Source of the DNA: Desulfobulbaceae bacterium UBA2775
Lineage (GTDB): Bacteria > Desulfobacterota > Desulfobulbia > Desulfobulbales > Desulfocapsaceae
Direction of reading: 5' to 3'
DNA: 14,638 nucleotides
NCBI GenBank assembly: GCA_002352445.1
Contig: DEIL01000302.1
Location: forward strand, 5,626 to 20,263
Shown: piece by piece, positions 14,498 to 14,638 of the stretch
How positions within the stretch are numbered: position 1 is the first letter of the stretch
How the letters are laid out: each line of letters begins with the position of its first letter
Translations under genes and position numbers: made by a program
The notes under the pieces: generated by a model
Seen by the model: the letters and a program-made list of their open reading frames with translations, nothing else
Database searches by the model: none
Told to the model about the DNA's origin: nothing

Positions 14498-14594
14498 AGG
14501 GTGTCTTCAAGACACAAGAGGGAATCCGGTGAAATTCCGGGACGGGCCCGCCGCTGTAACCGGGGACGAAAGTCGTAATTGCCACTGAAGACAA
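14498..14594 (+). promoter_or_regulatory. Cobalamin (AdoCbl) riboswitch aptamer
   Basis: The conserved core is unmistakable: GGGAATCCGGTG, then ATTCCGGGAC, CCGCCGCTGTAACCGG, GACGAA and the B12 box GCCACTG (14581-14587), in the canonical order. Stem P1 is formed by TGTCTTCA (14502-14509) and TGAAGACA (14586-14593). The 5' strand of P1 can instead fold on itself as GTGTCTT-C-AAGACAC (14501-14515), a possible competing hairpin. The riboswitch senses B12 and normally represses B12 synthesis or cobalt/B12 uptake genes; the controlled gene lies beyond the right edge. Its expression platform is only partly inside the window. Confidence 0.95.
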
Positions 14595-14616
14595 GTTCGT
14601 AAAAACTTCAGTTATC

Positions 14617-14638
14617 GATGGATAAGTAAAAAGCTTCA
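14617..14638. mobile_element. Left end of another MITE-like element copy (copy 4, cut by the window)
   Basis: GATGGATAAGTAAAAAGCTTCA matches the first 22 bases of copy 1 (138-159) at nearly every position and shares CTTCA with copy 2. It begins 23 bp after riboswitch stem P1. A related A-rich stretch, TTCGTAAAAACTTCA (14596-14610), lies just before it, so the junction may be duplicated or nested. Confidence 0.65.

Noticed and set aside
1..14638. CRISPR arrays or tRNA/rRNA genes
   Set aside because: No regularly spaced direct repeats and no cloverleaf or rRNA-like stretches were seen on either strand.

Overview
The window looks like chromosome from a Gram-negative anaerobe, most likely Desulfobacterota (a sulfate reducer or close relative). 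The clues are an outer-membrane beta-barrel of the DUF3373 type, a Lol-like envelope export module, the anaerobic cobaltochelatase CbiK, a CyuA-type iron-sulfur cysteine desulfidase, and hemC next to a cobalamin riboswitch. The taxonomic call is inference from gene content only. I see no phage, plasmid or CRISPR signature.

Layout. 138-263 is a small palindromic repeat element. 269-3538 (minus) is a tight operon: a LolA-like periplasmic protein followed by two FtsX/MacB-type permeases. No ATPase is inside the window; it may lie to the left. 3783-5517 (minus) is a ridA-cyuA operon: cysteine desulfidation releases 2-aminoacrylate, which RidA detoxifies. 5833-6544 (plus) has a small four-helix membrane protein and an LEA-like alanine-rich lipoprotein. 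6777-7550 (minus) is cbiK, and 7887-9422 (plus) is the outer-membrane barrel. 9569-12422 (plus) is pgeF, then an OmpR-type response regulator overlapping its sensor kinase. 12410-12542 is a second small repeat element that supplies the kinase stop codon. 12552-13301 (minus) is an EEP-fold hydrolase. 13500-14438 (plus) is hemC, followed by a promoter, a cobalamin riboswitch, and the start of another repeat-element copy that runs off the window.

Two themes link the window. First, tetrapyrrole/B12 metabolism: hemC makes the linear tetrapyrrole, CbiK inserts cobalt into sirohydrochlorin, and a B12 riboswitch controls whatever lies to the right. Second, a family of miniature inverted-repeat elements sits in non-coding gaps. 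Its ends carry GATGG, a short variable stretch, then GTAAAAA. One copy has a 6-bp target duplication (ACCATT), so its pre-insertion sequence can be reconstructed. One copy is two inverted dRS3-like repeats framed by the termini, another a long different hairpin, a third a decayed fragment, and the fourth adjoins the riboswitch.

The clearest observations beyond standard genes are the dissected repeat family, the CyuA-RidA pairing, and the LolA-like/permease module of unassigned cargo. Bases 1-137 are AT-rich with no gene I can support.
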